Shown here: positions 1-7,394 of the stretch, in pieces | Layout: the number at the start of each line of letters is the position of its first letter | How positions within the stretch are numbered: the first letter of the stretch is position 1 | NCBI GenBank assembly: GCA_031370485.1 | Contig: JANMQK010000015.1 | Span: 1-23,862, forward strand | Length of the DNA stretch: 23,862 nt | DNA from: JANMQK01 sp031370485 | GTDB taxonomy: Bacteria; Acidobacteriota; Polarisedimenticolia; Gp22-AA2 | Reading direction: 5' to 3' | The notes under the pieces: generated by a model | The model's input: only the letters and a program-made list of their open reading frames with translations | The model's database searches: none | Told to the model about the DNA's origin: nothing | Made by a program: the position numbers and the translations under genes

Positions 1-1234
1 TCACCGCGATTTCCGCCGTCTCGAAGTCCCGGATCTCTCCGACCAGGATGATGTTGGGATCCTGGCGCAGGAACGACCTGAGGGCGGCGGCGAAGTTCAG
101 GCCGATCTGCTCCTTCATCTGCACCTGGTTGATCCCGTGCAGGTTGAACTCGACCGGGTCCTCCGCCGTCATGATGTTGGTCTCCGGCGTGTTGACGCGG
201 CTGATCGAGGAGTAGAGCGTGTTTGTCTTGCCGGACCCCGTCGGCCCCGTGACCAGCACCATGCCGTACGGCTTGAAGATCGCCTTCTCGAACTTGTCGA
301 GCGATTCCTGCTCGAACCCGAGCCGGGTCATGTCCAGCATCAGGTTTTCCTTGTCGAGGAGTCGCATGACGATCTTCTCGCCGAAGAGCGTCGGCAGGAC
401 CGAGACGCGGTAGTCCATCTCGCGCTTTTTCCCCTGCAGCTTCATCTTGATCTTGATGCGGCCGTCCTGCGGCAGGCGTTTCTCGGAGATGTCGAGCTTC
501 GCCATGATCTTGATCCGCGAGGTGATCGCGTCCCGCAGCTTCATCGGCGGCTGCATGATCTCGTACAGCACGCCGTCGATGCGGAACCGGACGCGGAAAT
601 CCTTCTCGTAGGGCTCGATGTGGATGTCGGACGCCCCGCGCTTGATCGAGTCGGTGAGGATCAGGTTGACCAGCCGGACGACCGGCGCCTCCTCGCTACT
701 TTCCTGCAGCTTGGCGAGATCGGTGTCCTCCTTGTCCTCCAGCAGCTCGAGGTTCTGCTCCTCCTCGTGCGCCATCTCGTCCATGACCTTCTTCAGCTCG
801 AGGGCATGGACCGACCCGTAATAGCGGTCGATGGCGTCCTTGATCGCCACTTCCGAGGCGACGACCGGCTCGACGTTGTACCCGGTGATGAACTTGATGT
901 CGTCCATGGCGAACACGTTGGTCGGGTCCACCATCGCGATCGTGAGGGTCGAGCCGGTGCGGCTGATCGGCATGATCAGGTATTTCTGCGCAACCTCGCT
1001 CGGGATCAGCTTGACGACGCCCCCATCCACCTCGATCTTCCCGAGATTCACCGACGGGACGCCGTACTGCTGGGAGAGGACGCGCGTGATGTCCTCTTCC
1101 TTCACGAAGCTGAGCTTCACCAGGTTGAAGCCGAGCTTGCCGCCATTGACTTTTTGATACTCGAGCGCTTCCTGCAGTTTCTGCTGGGTCAGGAAGCCAG
1201 CCTTGATCAGCATCTCGCCGAGCTTGAGAGCCAT
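1..1234 (-). CDS. pilB: Type IV pilus assembly ATPase PilB (GspE/MshE family), C-terminus cut by window edge
   Basis: Cytoplasmic hexameric ATPase that powers pilus extension. The frame is open from the ATG at 1234-1232 to base 1, giving 411 codons; PilB is usually near 570 residues, so about 155 are missing at the C-terminus. The N-terminus is an MshEN (T2SSE_N) domain with two tandem c-di-GMP-type motifs: KLG..LI..G.L....L...L..Q at residues 4-27, a 5-residue spacer, then a second copy at 33-56. The ATPase core has Walker A GPTGSGKT at 330-337 and the Walker B-type VGEIRD at 398-403. The start is supported by GAGGG upstream and by family alignment from MALKLGEML. A near-consensus promoter lies about 75 bp upstream. 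It is divergent from the glycosyltransferase pair. GspE is the alternative, but pilMNOPQ in the same window favours PilB. Confidence 0.95.
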   Translation of the reverse strand, partial: MALKLGEMLIKAGFLTQQKLQEALEYQKVNGGKLGFNLVKLSFVKEEDITRVLSQQYGVPSVNLGKIEVDGGVVKLIPSEVAQKYLIMPISRTGSTLTIAMVDPTNVFAMDDIKFITGYNVEPVVASEVAIKDAIDRYYGSVHALELKKVMDEMAHEEEQNLELLEDKEDTDLAKLQESSEEAPVVRLVNLILTDSIKRGASDIHIEPYEKDFRVRFRIDGVLYEIMQPPMKLRDAITSRIKIMAKLDISEKRLPQDGRIKIKMKLQGKKREMDYRVSVLPTLFGEKIVMRLLDKENLMLDMTRLGFEQESLDKFEKAIFKPYGMVLVTGPTGSGKTNTLYSSISRVNTPETNIMTAEDPVEFNLHGINQVQMKEQIGLNFAAALRSFLRQDPNIILVGEIRDFETAEIAV

Positions 1235-1309
1235 CCACACCCTCGTGGCGGAAGAACTCCCCGCCTTCCCAATTGAAACGCGACAAGCGACTACCTCGTC
1301 ACGGGTGTC

Positions 1310-1338
1310 AAATTATGTACCGGATCAATTTCTGTCAA
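1310..1338 (-). promoter_or_regulatory. Sigma70-type promoter of pilB
   Basis: On the minus strand a perfect -35 TTGACA (1338-1333) is followed by a 17-bp spacer and a -10 TAATTT (1315-1310). The predicted start near 1303 gives a leader of about 70 nt before the pilB ATG. I saw no sigma54-type -24/-12 element here. Confidence 0.7.
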
Positions 1339-1361
1339 GGGATGTGAGAAAAAGTGCGTAT

Positions 1362-1391
1362 ATATTGAAAGAAAATTGACAGTTTCAATAT
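1362..1391. repeat. Perfect 9-bp inverted repeat, candidate operator between divergent pilB and glycosyltransferase promoters
   Basis: ATATTGAAA at 1362-1370 and its exact reverse complement TTTCAATAT at 1383-1391 are separated by 12 bp. The centre-to-centre distance of about 21 bp is two helical turns, a usual geometry for a dimeric regulator. The right arm and spacer cover the -35 of the plus-strand promoter. The left arm lies about 24 bp upstream of the pilB -35. The same box recurs at the pilM promoter (15158-15169). The function is inferred. Confidence 0.5.
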
Positions 1392-1404
1392 GGGAATCTA
1401 TATT
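1376..1404 (+). promoter_or_regulatory. Sigma70-type promoter of the GT-C glycosyltransferase pair
   Basis: TTGACA at 1376-1381, a 17-bp spacer and TATATT at 1399-1404 form a near-consensus promoter pointing right. The predicted start is near 1411. That excludes the ATG at 1390 as the start codon on this transcript and supports a GTG start further down. The -35 lies inside the inverted repeat at 1362-1391. Confidence 0.65.
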
Positions 1405-1485
1405 CCTGTAGCAACTTATTGTGTTACAAGGCGATCGGGCCGAGAATGGCTGGCGGACATCGGGGTGAACCAAGAAGAAACAGCC

Positions 1486-2646
1486 GTGCGGGACGAACTC
1501 CGGCAACCGTCCGCGGGCGGACGCCGGAACGGGGACCTGGCCGCCACCCTGGCCCTCGTCATCGCGGCGCTCCTGTTTTTCTCGGTCCGGGTCCTCCTCC
1601 GTTACCAGCCCCTCACCTACCTTCCCGGCGACTGCCCCTACTACGCCGCGACCGCCGTCTCCCTGCTTCATGACGGGGACCTGGACCTGAGAAACCAGCT
1701 CAGGGGCGGACTGCTCGTGCACGGCACCCAGATCGCCCTCGGCGCTGGCGGCGCGTGGTACCCGAAGCACCCGATCCTGATGCCCGTCGTCGCGATCCCG
1801 TTTCTGGCCGCGTTCGGCATGCCCGGGTTCCTGGTGTTCAACCTGATCGTCCTGGCGCTCCTCGGCTTCGTGATGATGCGTCTCGCCCGTGTCTGCGCCC
1901 CGCCCGGGGCCGCCGCCGCCGCCGCATTCGCGCTGCTGACGGGCACATTCCTGAGAGCGTATGACTACAATTTCTCGCCCGACCTTTTCGCCACGCTCAT
2001 TCTCGTGACCGGTCTCCTGGCGCTCGTCCGCGGCCGCGACGGGCTGGGCGGCTTTCTCCTGGGGCTCGGCGTCGCCACGAAGCTGACGCACCTGTTTCTC
2101 GTGCCGCTCGCCCCCCTGTACGCCGCGTGGTGCCGCGGACGGCGCGGGGCCTGGCGCAGCGTGGCGGGGGCCGCCGGGCCCCTCCTGGCGGTCGCGGCGT
2201 TCAACGCCAGCCTGTTCGGCTCCCCCCTGGTGACGTCCTATGATCGAAACGTCGAAACGCGCGACGGGAAGACGGCAACGGTGAGCCACCGCGGACTGTT
2301 CGATGGGGGCCTCGCGCGGGGCGTGGCCGGAGAGCTGTTCGATCCCCGCCACGGGCTGCTGACCACCTCCCCCGTGCTCCTCCTGGCCCTGCCCGGCCTC
2401 GCGATTCTCTTCCGGCGCCGTCCGAAAGAGGCGGTGCTTTTCCTCGCTGCGGCGGAGTTTCTCCTGCTGTTCTTCGCCACCTATCGCCACTGGGACGCGA
2501 GCCATTACGGCAATCGGTTCCTCATGCCCGTCGTGGCGGTCGCCGCCGCCCCCCTCGCGCTCACGTTAGAGTGGATGGGCCAGCGCGCGCTGGCCGCGCT
2601 GCGCCGCCCGGGCCGTCTGGCCGTGGGCGAGGCCGCACGCCCGTGA
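1486..2646 (+). CDS. GT-C fold membrane glycosyltransferase, PMT/ArnT-like (GT39/83-type)
   Basis: Polytopic inner-membrane protein of about 386 residues with roughly nine to ten hydrophobic helices, the first near residues 18-37. After TM1 comes an acidic loop with PGDCPYY (D49 region) and HDGDLDL (62-68), the place where GT-C enzymes carry their catalytic Asp. A late loop has HWDASHYGNRF, common in PMT-like proteins. Such enzymes move a sugar from a polyprenyl-phosphate donor to lipid or protein on the periplasmic side; substrate and acceptor cannot be read here. I chose GTG 1486 because AAGAAG lies 8 nt upstream and the N-terminus is then a short basic tail before TM1. GTG 1465 is the other good option; ATG 1390 lies upstream of the predicted transcript start. 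The stop overlaps the next start by 4 nt. Confidence 0.75.
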   Translation: MRDELRQPSAGGRRNGDLAATLALVIAALLFFSVRVLLRYQPLTYLPGDCPYYAATAVSLLHDGDLDLRNQLRGGLLVHGTQIALGAGGAWYPKHPILMPVVAIPFLAAFGMPGFLVFNLIVLALLGFVMMRLARVCAPPGAAAAAAFALLTGTFLRAYDYNFSPDLFATLILVTGLLALVRGRDGLGGFLLGLGVATKLTHLFLVPLAPLYAAWCRGRRGAWRSVAGAAGPLLAVAAFNASLFGSPLVTSYDRNVETRDGKTATVSHRGLFDGGLARGVAGELFDPRHGLLTTSPVLLLALPGLAILFRRRPKEAVLFLAAAEFLLLFFATYRHWDASHYGNRFLMPVVAVAAAPLALTLEWMGQRALAALRRPGRLAVGEAARP

Positions 2647-3782
2647 ACGGCCGGGCGGGCATCCTCGCTCCGTTCGCGTCGACCCGGGCGTCCCTGCTCC
2701 TGGTCGGCCTCTTGGCCTCGCACCTTCTCGCCTCCGGGCTGACTCTGCAGAAGGGCAATCTCGTCTATCACCGGCCGGGACCCGCCGTGCTCGACATCTG
2801 GGCGCGCTGGGACTCGGAGTGGTACCTGCTGATCGCCGAGAAGGGTTACGCCTCGGACGCGCAGTTCCTCGGGCTTCCGGTGAACTACGCGCCCGGCGAC
2901 GCCACGGGCTTTTTCCCCCTCTATCCCGCCCTCATCAGGGCCGTCACGCTGCTGGGCCCGACGTCCCTTCTGGCCGGTGTCCTGGTCTCGAACCTGGCGC
3001 TGCTGGGGGCGCTGTGGCTCCTCAGGGGTCTCGTGCGCCTGGATTTCGGGGAGGAGGTCGCCCGGGCGACCCTCTGGATCCTGCTCGCGTTTCCGACGAG
3101 CTTTTTTCTTTCCGCGGTCTACTCCGAGTCGGTGATGCTCGTCACGCTCCTCGGAGCGCTCCGGGCCGCGCGGGCCGGGAGGCCCTGGACCGCCGGACTC
3201 TGCGGGGCGCTGTGCGCCCTCTCACGCCCGACCGGCATCCTCGTGCTCATTCCGCTCCTGGACGAGTTGGTCTTCGCGAAGTCACCGGAGCGCCCCGGCA
3301 TCCGGTGGCAGGTCCCGGCGGCCCTCGCCCTTCCGGCCGCCTCGTTCTTCGCCTGGATGCTCTACTGCCGCTCCCTCACGGGAAGCCTGGTGCCGTTCCT
3401 CTTGCGGCAGGAGCGCTGGCGCGGGCCCACCTCCGGGCCCTGGCGGGCCTTTGCCAGGTTTTTCGACTCACCCCGGCTGCACGACGCCCACCACTCCACC
3501 ATCGATCTCGTCGTCGCGACCTCCTTCGTGCTCGCGATCCCGTTTCTCTACACCCGGCTGCGCCGTTCCTACGCCCTGTACGCGACCGCCGCCATCCTGC
3601 TGCCGCTCGGCTCGAGCCTGTGGTCCTTCTCGCGCTTCGCGGCGGCGATCTTCCCCGTGCACATCCTCGCGGCGACATGGGCTTCCCGATCCGAGGGGAG
3701 GCTCGCCGCCTGCCTCGCCGCGGCGCTGCCCGTCGCGGGCTTCTTCATGGCGCTGTTCGCGGCCTGGTGGTGGGTGGGGTGA
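2643..3782 (+). CDS. PIG-V-like GT-C mannosyltransferase family membrane protein
   Basis: Polytopic membrane protein of 379 residues resembling bacterial homologues of PIG-V (GPI mannosyltransferase 2). Hallmarks are WDSEWYLLIAEKGY (residues 56-69, with D57 as the likely catalytic Asp after TM1), then FFPLYPALIR, FPTSFFLSAVYSES and SRPTGILV in later loops and helices. Such enzymes probably use a polyprenyl-phosphate sugar donor at the outer face of the inner membrane. The GTG at 2643 overlaps the previous stop in a GTGA junction, which implies translational coupling. An in-frame ATG at 2571 would overlap the upstream gene by 76 bp and adds only a Pro/Arg-rich tail, so I reject it. It ends 4 bp from the convergent small gene at 3787. 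No eukaryote-type GPI pathway is implied; the bacterial substrate is unknown. Confidence 0.75.
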   Translation: MNGRAGILAPFASTRASLLLVGLLASHLLASGLTLQKGNLVYHRPGPAVLDIWARWDSEWYLLIAEKGYASDAQFLGLPVNYAPGDATGFFPLYPALIRAVTLLGPTSLLAGVLVSNLALLGALWLLRGLVRLDFGEEVARATLWILLAFPTSFFLSAVYSESVMLVTLLGALRAARAGRPWTAGLCGALCALSRPTGILVLIPLLDELVFAKSPERPGIRWQVPAALALPAASFFAWMLYCRSLTGSLVPFLLRQERWRGPTSGPWRAFARFFDSPRLHDAHHSTIDLVVATSFVLAIPFLYTRLRRSYALYATAAILLPLGSSLWSFSRFAAAIFPVHILAATWASRSEGRLAACLAAALPVAGFFMALFAAWWWVG

Positions 3783-3786
3783 GGCG

Positions 3787-4023
3787 TCAGTCGAGGTCGT
3801 AGCGCAGATCGACGGAGGCGCGCGATCCAAGGGCCGCCTTGAGGACCTCGATAAGGTCCGGGTCCGCGCCCAGGTTTTCGAGACTGCTCACGACCACCGG
3901 CGTGATGTTGTAGCTGGTCGCGTCGAGCGTCTCCTCGACGAGGTTCTCCTGGAGGAAGTCGAGCTGGGCTTCGGTGATCTCTCCGACCTCCTGATCCGAC
4001 TCGTTGTTGAACAGGCTGATCAT
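3787..4023 (-). CDS. Small acidic conserved-looking protein of unknown function
   Basis: Encodes 78 residues, strongly acidic, with no signal peptide or membrane segment. Visible features are an N-terminal MISLFNNESDQEVGEITEAQ stretch, a leucine-spaced helix (residues 18-32), and a GADPDLIEVLKAALG helix (52-66) followed by a short strand. I do not recognise a characterised family; the pattern recalls small proteins annotated as hypothetical in Acidobacteria and Deltaproteobacteria. GGGAGG sits 7 nt before the ATG, and the start overlaps the upstream stop (ATGA), so it is translated with the operon. It is the last gene of the TPR-accBC-aroK run. No terminator hairpin is evident after it, and the convergent glycosyltransferase ends 4 bp away. 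Confidence 0.75.
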   Translation of the reverse strand: MISLFNNESDQEVGEITEAQLDFLQENLVEETLDATSYNITPVVVSSLENLGADPDLIEVLKAALGSRASVDLRYDLD

Positions 4024-4244
4024 CGCTTGCCTCCCCGGTCCTTTCCCTCTGGAGCGGCAGGTGTCCTCCAGAGGGTCGCGAAATAGAGCCCCAGCGCGAC
4101 CGCCGCCGCCAGGCCGGCGACGCCATGCCACAGGCTGCCCCGCCCCTGCGCGGCGGCGGCGCCCGCGAACACCCAGAGCCCGTAGAAGACGAAGAACAGG
4201 ATTGCGGCGCCGATCAGAATCCGGTGCGCCGTCAGCAGCCTCAT
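4020..4244 (-). CDS. Small two-helix membrane protein, unknown function
   Basis: Encodes about 74 residues with two hydrophobic segments, roughly residues 8-26 and 39-57, separated by a short Gly/Gln/Arg loop and followed by a basic tail (PEGKDRGGKR). It is probably an inner-membrane hairpin with both ends in the cytoplasm. I do not recognise a family. ATG 4244 has GGGGAG upstream at a spacing of 10. An alternative GTG at 4253 overlaps the metallophosphoesterase stop by 4 nt and adds three residues, but its Shine-Dalgarno would then be too close. The downstream small acidic gene overlaps its stop by 4 nt, so the two are probably co-translated. Confidence 0.7.
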   Translation of the reverse strand: MRLLTAHRILIGAAILFFVFYGLWVFAGAAAAQGRGSLWHGVAGLAAAVALGLYFATLWRTPAAPEGKDRGGKR

Positions 4245-4249
4245 GTCGA

Positions 4250-4990
4250 TCACACTCCCCGGCGCAGCCGGTCACCGAGGACCGCGGGCAGGCCGGCCTC
4301 GAGGATCTTGCGCCGCGCCACTTCGCGAGGGTACTCGAGGCGGTGCACGGTCACGGTCCTCACCTCGTCATCATAGATCGCGAAGCTCGTCCGGGGGTCG
4401 TGGTCGCGGGGCTGGCCGACCGAACCGGGGTTCACCAGATGGCGCTCACCCGGCGCGAGCGTGAGCATCGACTGATCGCCCGCGAGCGGCTGGACCCGCA
4501 GGCCGTCGTCGGCCATCACGAAGGCACACGGCCAGTGCGAGTGGCCGAAAAAGCAGAGCGAAAAGGGCAGGGCCTCGAAACATTCGCGCGCGTCCTCCTC
4601 CACCAGGAGATACGCGTCCTCGTCGAGCGGGCTGCCATGCGCGATCAGGGTGCGCGGGCCGACTTCCCGCGGCCCTTTCGCGAGCCCGGCCAGGAACTCC
4701 CGGTTCTCCCCGGTCAGGACCTTGCGGGTCCATTCCGCGGCGACCCGCGCCGCCGGGGCGAAGCCGATCGCATCCTCGAGACCCGCGGCCACCTTGTCGT
4801 GGTTGCCCCGGATCGCCCGGCAGTCCGGAAGCGCCCGCAGCCTGTCGAGCACCGCGTTGGGATCGGCCCCGTAGCCCACCAGGTCCCCCAGCAGCACGAC
4901 CGCGTCGTAACCCAGACCTCGCGCCCGCGCCAGGACCGTTTCCACCGCCTCGAGGTTGCCATGCAGATCCGCCATGAGCAGGTGGCGCAT
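4250..4990 (-). CDS. Calcineurin-like metallophosphoesterase (YfcE/MJ0936-like)
   Basis: A 246-residue cytoplasmic binuclear metal phosphoesterase. All signature motifs are present: D8-x-H10 (DLHGN), GD at 35-36, GNHD at 62-65, AHG at 117-119 and GHSH at 149-152. The domain size and NPGSVGQPRD motif match the YfcE/MJ0936 subgroup, which hydrolyses phosphodiesters in vitro; the physiological substrate is usually unknown. Its ATG shares one base with the aroK stop (TGATG), and it lies inside the accBC-aroK operon. Nothing in the context fixes the substrate. Confidence 0.88.
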   Translation of the reverse strand: MRHLLMADLHGNLEAVETVLARARGLGYDAVVLLGDLVGYGADPNAVLDRLRALPDCRAIRGNHDKVAAGLEDAIGFAPAARVAAEWTRKVLTGENREFLAGLAKGPREVGPRTLIAHGSPLDEDAYLLVEEDARECFEALPFSLCFFGHSHWPCAFVMADDGLRVQPLAGDQSMLTLAPGERHLVNPGSVGQPRDHDPRTSFAIYDDEVRTVTVHRLEYPREVARRKILEAGLPAVLGDRLRRGV

Positions 4991-5490
4991 CAGAGGAGCC
5001 CCGCGATCCGCTCAGCCGCGTCCTCGGGCGTCAGCCCCTCGACCTCGACGCAAAGGGGCGCCAGGCGGTAGGCCGGAAGCCTTGCCCTGTAGAGCGCTTC
5101 CGCCTGGGCGGGGTCCTTCAGCATCGGCCGGTCCGCCCCGCGGTCGCACCGCGCGAGGGCCTGCGCGAGGGAGGTATGCAGCCAGACCGCCCGGCCCAGG
5201 GCGTCGATGACCTCGCGGCTCGCGGCATGGGCGTAGGTCCCGCCGCCACAGGACACGACGATACGGGTCCGCCCGCGCAGGCTCAGAAGCACCTCCGTTT
5301 CGAAAAGACGGTAGCGCGGCTCACCATCCTCCTCGAAGATCCGCGGGATGCTCCGCCCGTCGATCGCGACGATACGCTCGTCGAGGTCGAGGTGCTCCCA
5401 TCCCAGCAACCGTGAGAGCGCCCGCCCCACGGTGGTCTTGCCGACTCCCATGAATCCGACGAGGAAAAGCGGCGCATTCTTAATGGCCAC
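4990..5490 (-). CDS. aroK: Shikimate kinase
   Basis: A 166-residue P-loop kinase that phosphorylates shikimate to shikimate 3-phosphate, the fifth step of the chorismate pathway. Walker A is GFMGVGKTT (12-20). The shikimate-binding residues are visible as LDLDE (D35, D37), YR-x-x-E around R61 and the CGGG turn (81-84). The lid Arg lies in DRPML (R121) and the adenine-site Arg in RLPAYR. The start is GTG at 5490 with GGGAG upstream. It follows accC by 18 nt and overlaps the phosphoesterase start. No other aro gene is present in the window. Confidence 0.92.
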   Translation of the reverse strand: MAIKNAPLFLVGFMGVGKTTVGRALSRLLGWEHLDLDERIVAIDGRSIPRIFEEDGEPRYRLFETEVLLSLRGRTRIVVSCGGGTYAHAASREVIDALGRAVWLHTSLAQALARCDRGADRPMLKDPAQAEALYRARLPAYRLAPLCVEVEGLTPEDAAERIAGLL

Positions 5491-5508
5491 GGGGCGCTCC
5501 CGGCCCCA

Positions 5509-6873
5509 TCAATAGGCGACGGCGGCCTCGCCCCGGCGCTCCAGGAGGCGCTCGAGGAAGCCGGTGTTCAGGTTCCCCCGGATGAAATCGGGGTCGTTCA
5601 GGATGCGGCGGTGCAGCGGCAGGTTGGTGCGGATGCCTTCCACGACCATGACCTCGAGCGATCGCCGCATGCGCGAGATCGCCTCCATGCGGTTGTTTCC
5701 GCGGGTTATGAGCTTGGCGATCATCGAGTCGTAGTAGGGCGAAATCCGGCACTCGGGGTGCGCCGCGGTGTCGACCCGGACCCCGGGGCCTCCCGGGAGG
5801 TGAAAGGTCGTGATCGTGCCGGGGGAGGGCACGAAGGTCTCGGGGTCCTCCGCGTTGATGCGGCATTCGATCGAGTGGCCCGTGTGGGCGATGTCCTCCT
5901 GCCGGAAGGCCAGCGACTCCCCCGCGGCGATCTTGATCTGCTCCTTGATCAGATCGATGCCCGTCACCATCTCGGTGACGGGATGCTCGACCTGGATCCG
6001 CGTGTTGGCTTCCATGAAATAGTAGCGGCCGTCCTCGGCCAGCAGGAACTCCACCGTGCCGGCGTTCTGGTAGCCCACCGACCGCGCCACCTTCAGGGCC
6101 GACTCCGCCATGCGGCGGCGCAGCTTGGGCGCGAAGGCGGTCGCCGGGGACTCTTCGAGGATCTTCTGGTGCCGGCGCTGGATCGAGCACTCCCGCTCCC
6201 CGAGGTGCACGATATTGCCGAACGAATCACCCAGGATCTGGAACTCGATGTGCCGCGGATCCTTCAGGTACTTCTCGATGTAAACGTCCGCGACGCCGAA
6301 GGCGGCCTTCGCCTCGGTGCGCGCTGTCGAGAGCGCGGGGACCATTTCCTCGGGCGCGCTCACGATGCGCATCCCCCTCCCGCCCCCGCCCGCGGAGGCC
6401 TTGACGATGACGGGGAACCCGATCCGCCCCGCGATGCGCATCGCCTCCTCGTCGTCGGACACCGGCCCCTTGCTGCCCGGCAGCACCGGGACCCCGGCCG
6501 CCGTCGCGGCCTCGCGCGCCTTGGCCTTGTCACCCATCAGGCGGATGACGGCCGGGCTGGGACCGATGAACCGGATCTTGCAGGCCTCGCACACCTCCGC
6601 GAAGTGTGCCGACTCGGCGAGGAACCCGTAACCCGGGTGGATCGCGTCGGCGTCCGTGATTTCCGCGGCGGCAATCACGGCCCCGATGTTCAAGTACGAT
6701 TCGGTGTTGCGGGGCGGGCCGATGCACACGTCCTCATCGGCGAATCTCACGTGCAGGGAATCGGCGTCGGCCGTGGAATAGATGCCGACGGTCTTGATCC
6801 CCAGCTCGCGGCACGCCCAGATGATCCGCAGCGCGATCTCGCCGCGGTTGGCGATCAGTATCTTTCTGAACAT
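5509..6873 (-). CDS. accC: Acetyl-CoA carboxylase, biotin carboxylase subunit
   Basis: A 454-residue enzyme, the usual AccC length. It uses ATP and bicarbonate to carboxylate the biotin on AccB, the first half of malonyl-CoA synthesis. It starts MFRKILIANRGEIALRI, the canonical N-terminal biotin-carboxylase domain. The ATP-grasp glycine loop ASAGGGGRGMR, HLGERECSIQRRHQK, and the catalytic EANTRIQVEHPVTE (with the Glu, Asn and Arg active-site residues) are intact. The usual Met before Asn in the last motif is Ala here. AGGAAAGG lies about 11 nt before the ATG. It directly follows accB (18-nt gap), the classical accBC order; accA and accD are not in the window. Confidence 0.96.
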   Translation of the reverse strand: MFRKILIANRGEIALRIIWACRELGIKTVGIYSTADADSLHVRFADEDVCIGPPRNTESYLNIGAVIAAAEITDADAIHPGYGFLAESAHFAEVCEACKIRFIGPSPAVIRLMGDKAKAREAATAAGVPVLPGSKGPVSDDEEAMRIAGRIGFPVIVKASAGGGGRGMRIVSAPEEMVPALSTARTEAKAAFGVADVYIEKYLKDPRHIEFQILGDSFGNIVHLGERECSIQRRHQKILEESPATAFAPKLRRRMAESALKVARSVGYQNAGTVEFLLAEDGRYYFMEANTRIQVEHPVTEMVTGIDLIKEQIKIAAGESLAFRQEDIAHTGHSIECRINAEDPETFVPSPGTITTFHLPGGPGVRVDTAAHPECRISPYYDSMIAKLITRGNNRMEAISRMRRSLEVMVVEGIRTNLPLHRRILNDPDFIRGNLNTGFLERLLERRGEAAVAY

Positions 6874-6891
6874 GGCGGGCGCAGCCTTTCC

Positions 6892-7371
6892 TCAGGCCCG
6901 GGCGGATGTCCGGATCTTGAAGAGGGGCTCCCCGAACTCGACCGGCTGGCCGTTGGCGACAAGGACTTCCAGGACCTCGCCGTCGCAGTCCGACTCGATC
7001 TCGTTCATCAGCTTCATCGCTTCGATGATGCACAGGGTCTGTCCCTTCTTCACGCGGTCCCCCGTCTCGGCGAACGGTTTGCTGGTGGGAGCGCTGGCGC
7101 GGTAGAAGGTTCCGACGATCGGCGACTTCAAGATATGGACATCGGGGGCCTCCGCCACCGCGGGACGCGCCGCAGCCTCCGGCTGCAACGGCATCGCCGC
7201 CGACGGCTGGGCCGGCATGACGGCCGCGGCCTGTCCGTTCGCGGCCGGCGCCATCCGCTTGACCAGCTTGATCTTGAAACCCTCCCGCTCCAGCTCGAAC
7301 TCGACGAAGCTGCTGCTCTCGATGTATTCCATCAATTCCTTGATCTCGTTGTCCAATTGCCCTTCCCCCAT
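6892..7371 (-). CDS. accB: Acetyl-CoA carboxylase, biotin carboxyl carrier protein
   Basis: A 159-residue BCCP. It has an N-terminal region (DNEIKELMEYIESSSFVEFE), an Ala/Pro-rich flexible linker (about 41-75), and a C-terminal biotinyl domain with SPIVGTFYRASAP, the protruding thumb loop, and the biotin acceptor Lys120 in EAMKLMN. The protein carries CO2 from AccC to the carboxyltransferase. GGAG sits 6 nt before ATG 7371. In-frame codons further upstream encode an unrelated Arg/Pro-rich stretch overlapping the roadblock gene, so I excluded them. The roadblock gene ends 23 nt upstream. Confidence 0.95.
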   Translation of the reverse strand: MGEGQLDNEIKELMEYIESSSFVEFELEREGFKIKLVKRMAPAANGQAAAVMPAQPSAAMPLQPEAAARPAVAEAPDVHILKSPIVGTFYRASAPTSKPFAETGDRVKKGQTLCIIEAMKLMNEIESDCDGEVLEVLVANGQPVEFGEPLFKIRTSARA

Positions 7372-7394
7372 CGGCGTCTCCGGGCGCCCGCGGC

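Noticed and set aside
1235..1390. Sigma54 (PilR-type) promoter for the pilus genes
   Set aside because: I looked for a TGGCAC-N5-TTGC pattern upstream of pilB and pilM and saw none; sigma70-type elements fit well.
1390..1485. ATG at 1390 as the start of the first glycosyltransferase
   Set aside because: It lies inside the promoter, upstream of the predicted transcript start, and has no Shine-Dalgarno; the extra residues do not resemble a family N-terminus.
1910..1926. GCC-repeat tract in the first glycosyltransferase as a phase-variable repeat
   Set aside because: Triplet repeats encode a short Ala run in a hydrophobic helix; length changes would stay in frame.
1291..2505. A 404-codon minus-strand frame opposite the first glycosyltransferase
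   Set aside because: Gln/Glu/Arg/Gly-rich complement of hydrophobic codons; the plus strand encodes coherent membrane helices and GT-C motifs.
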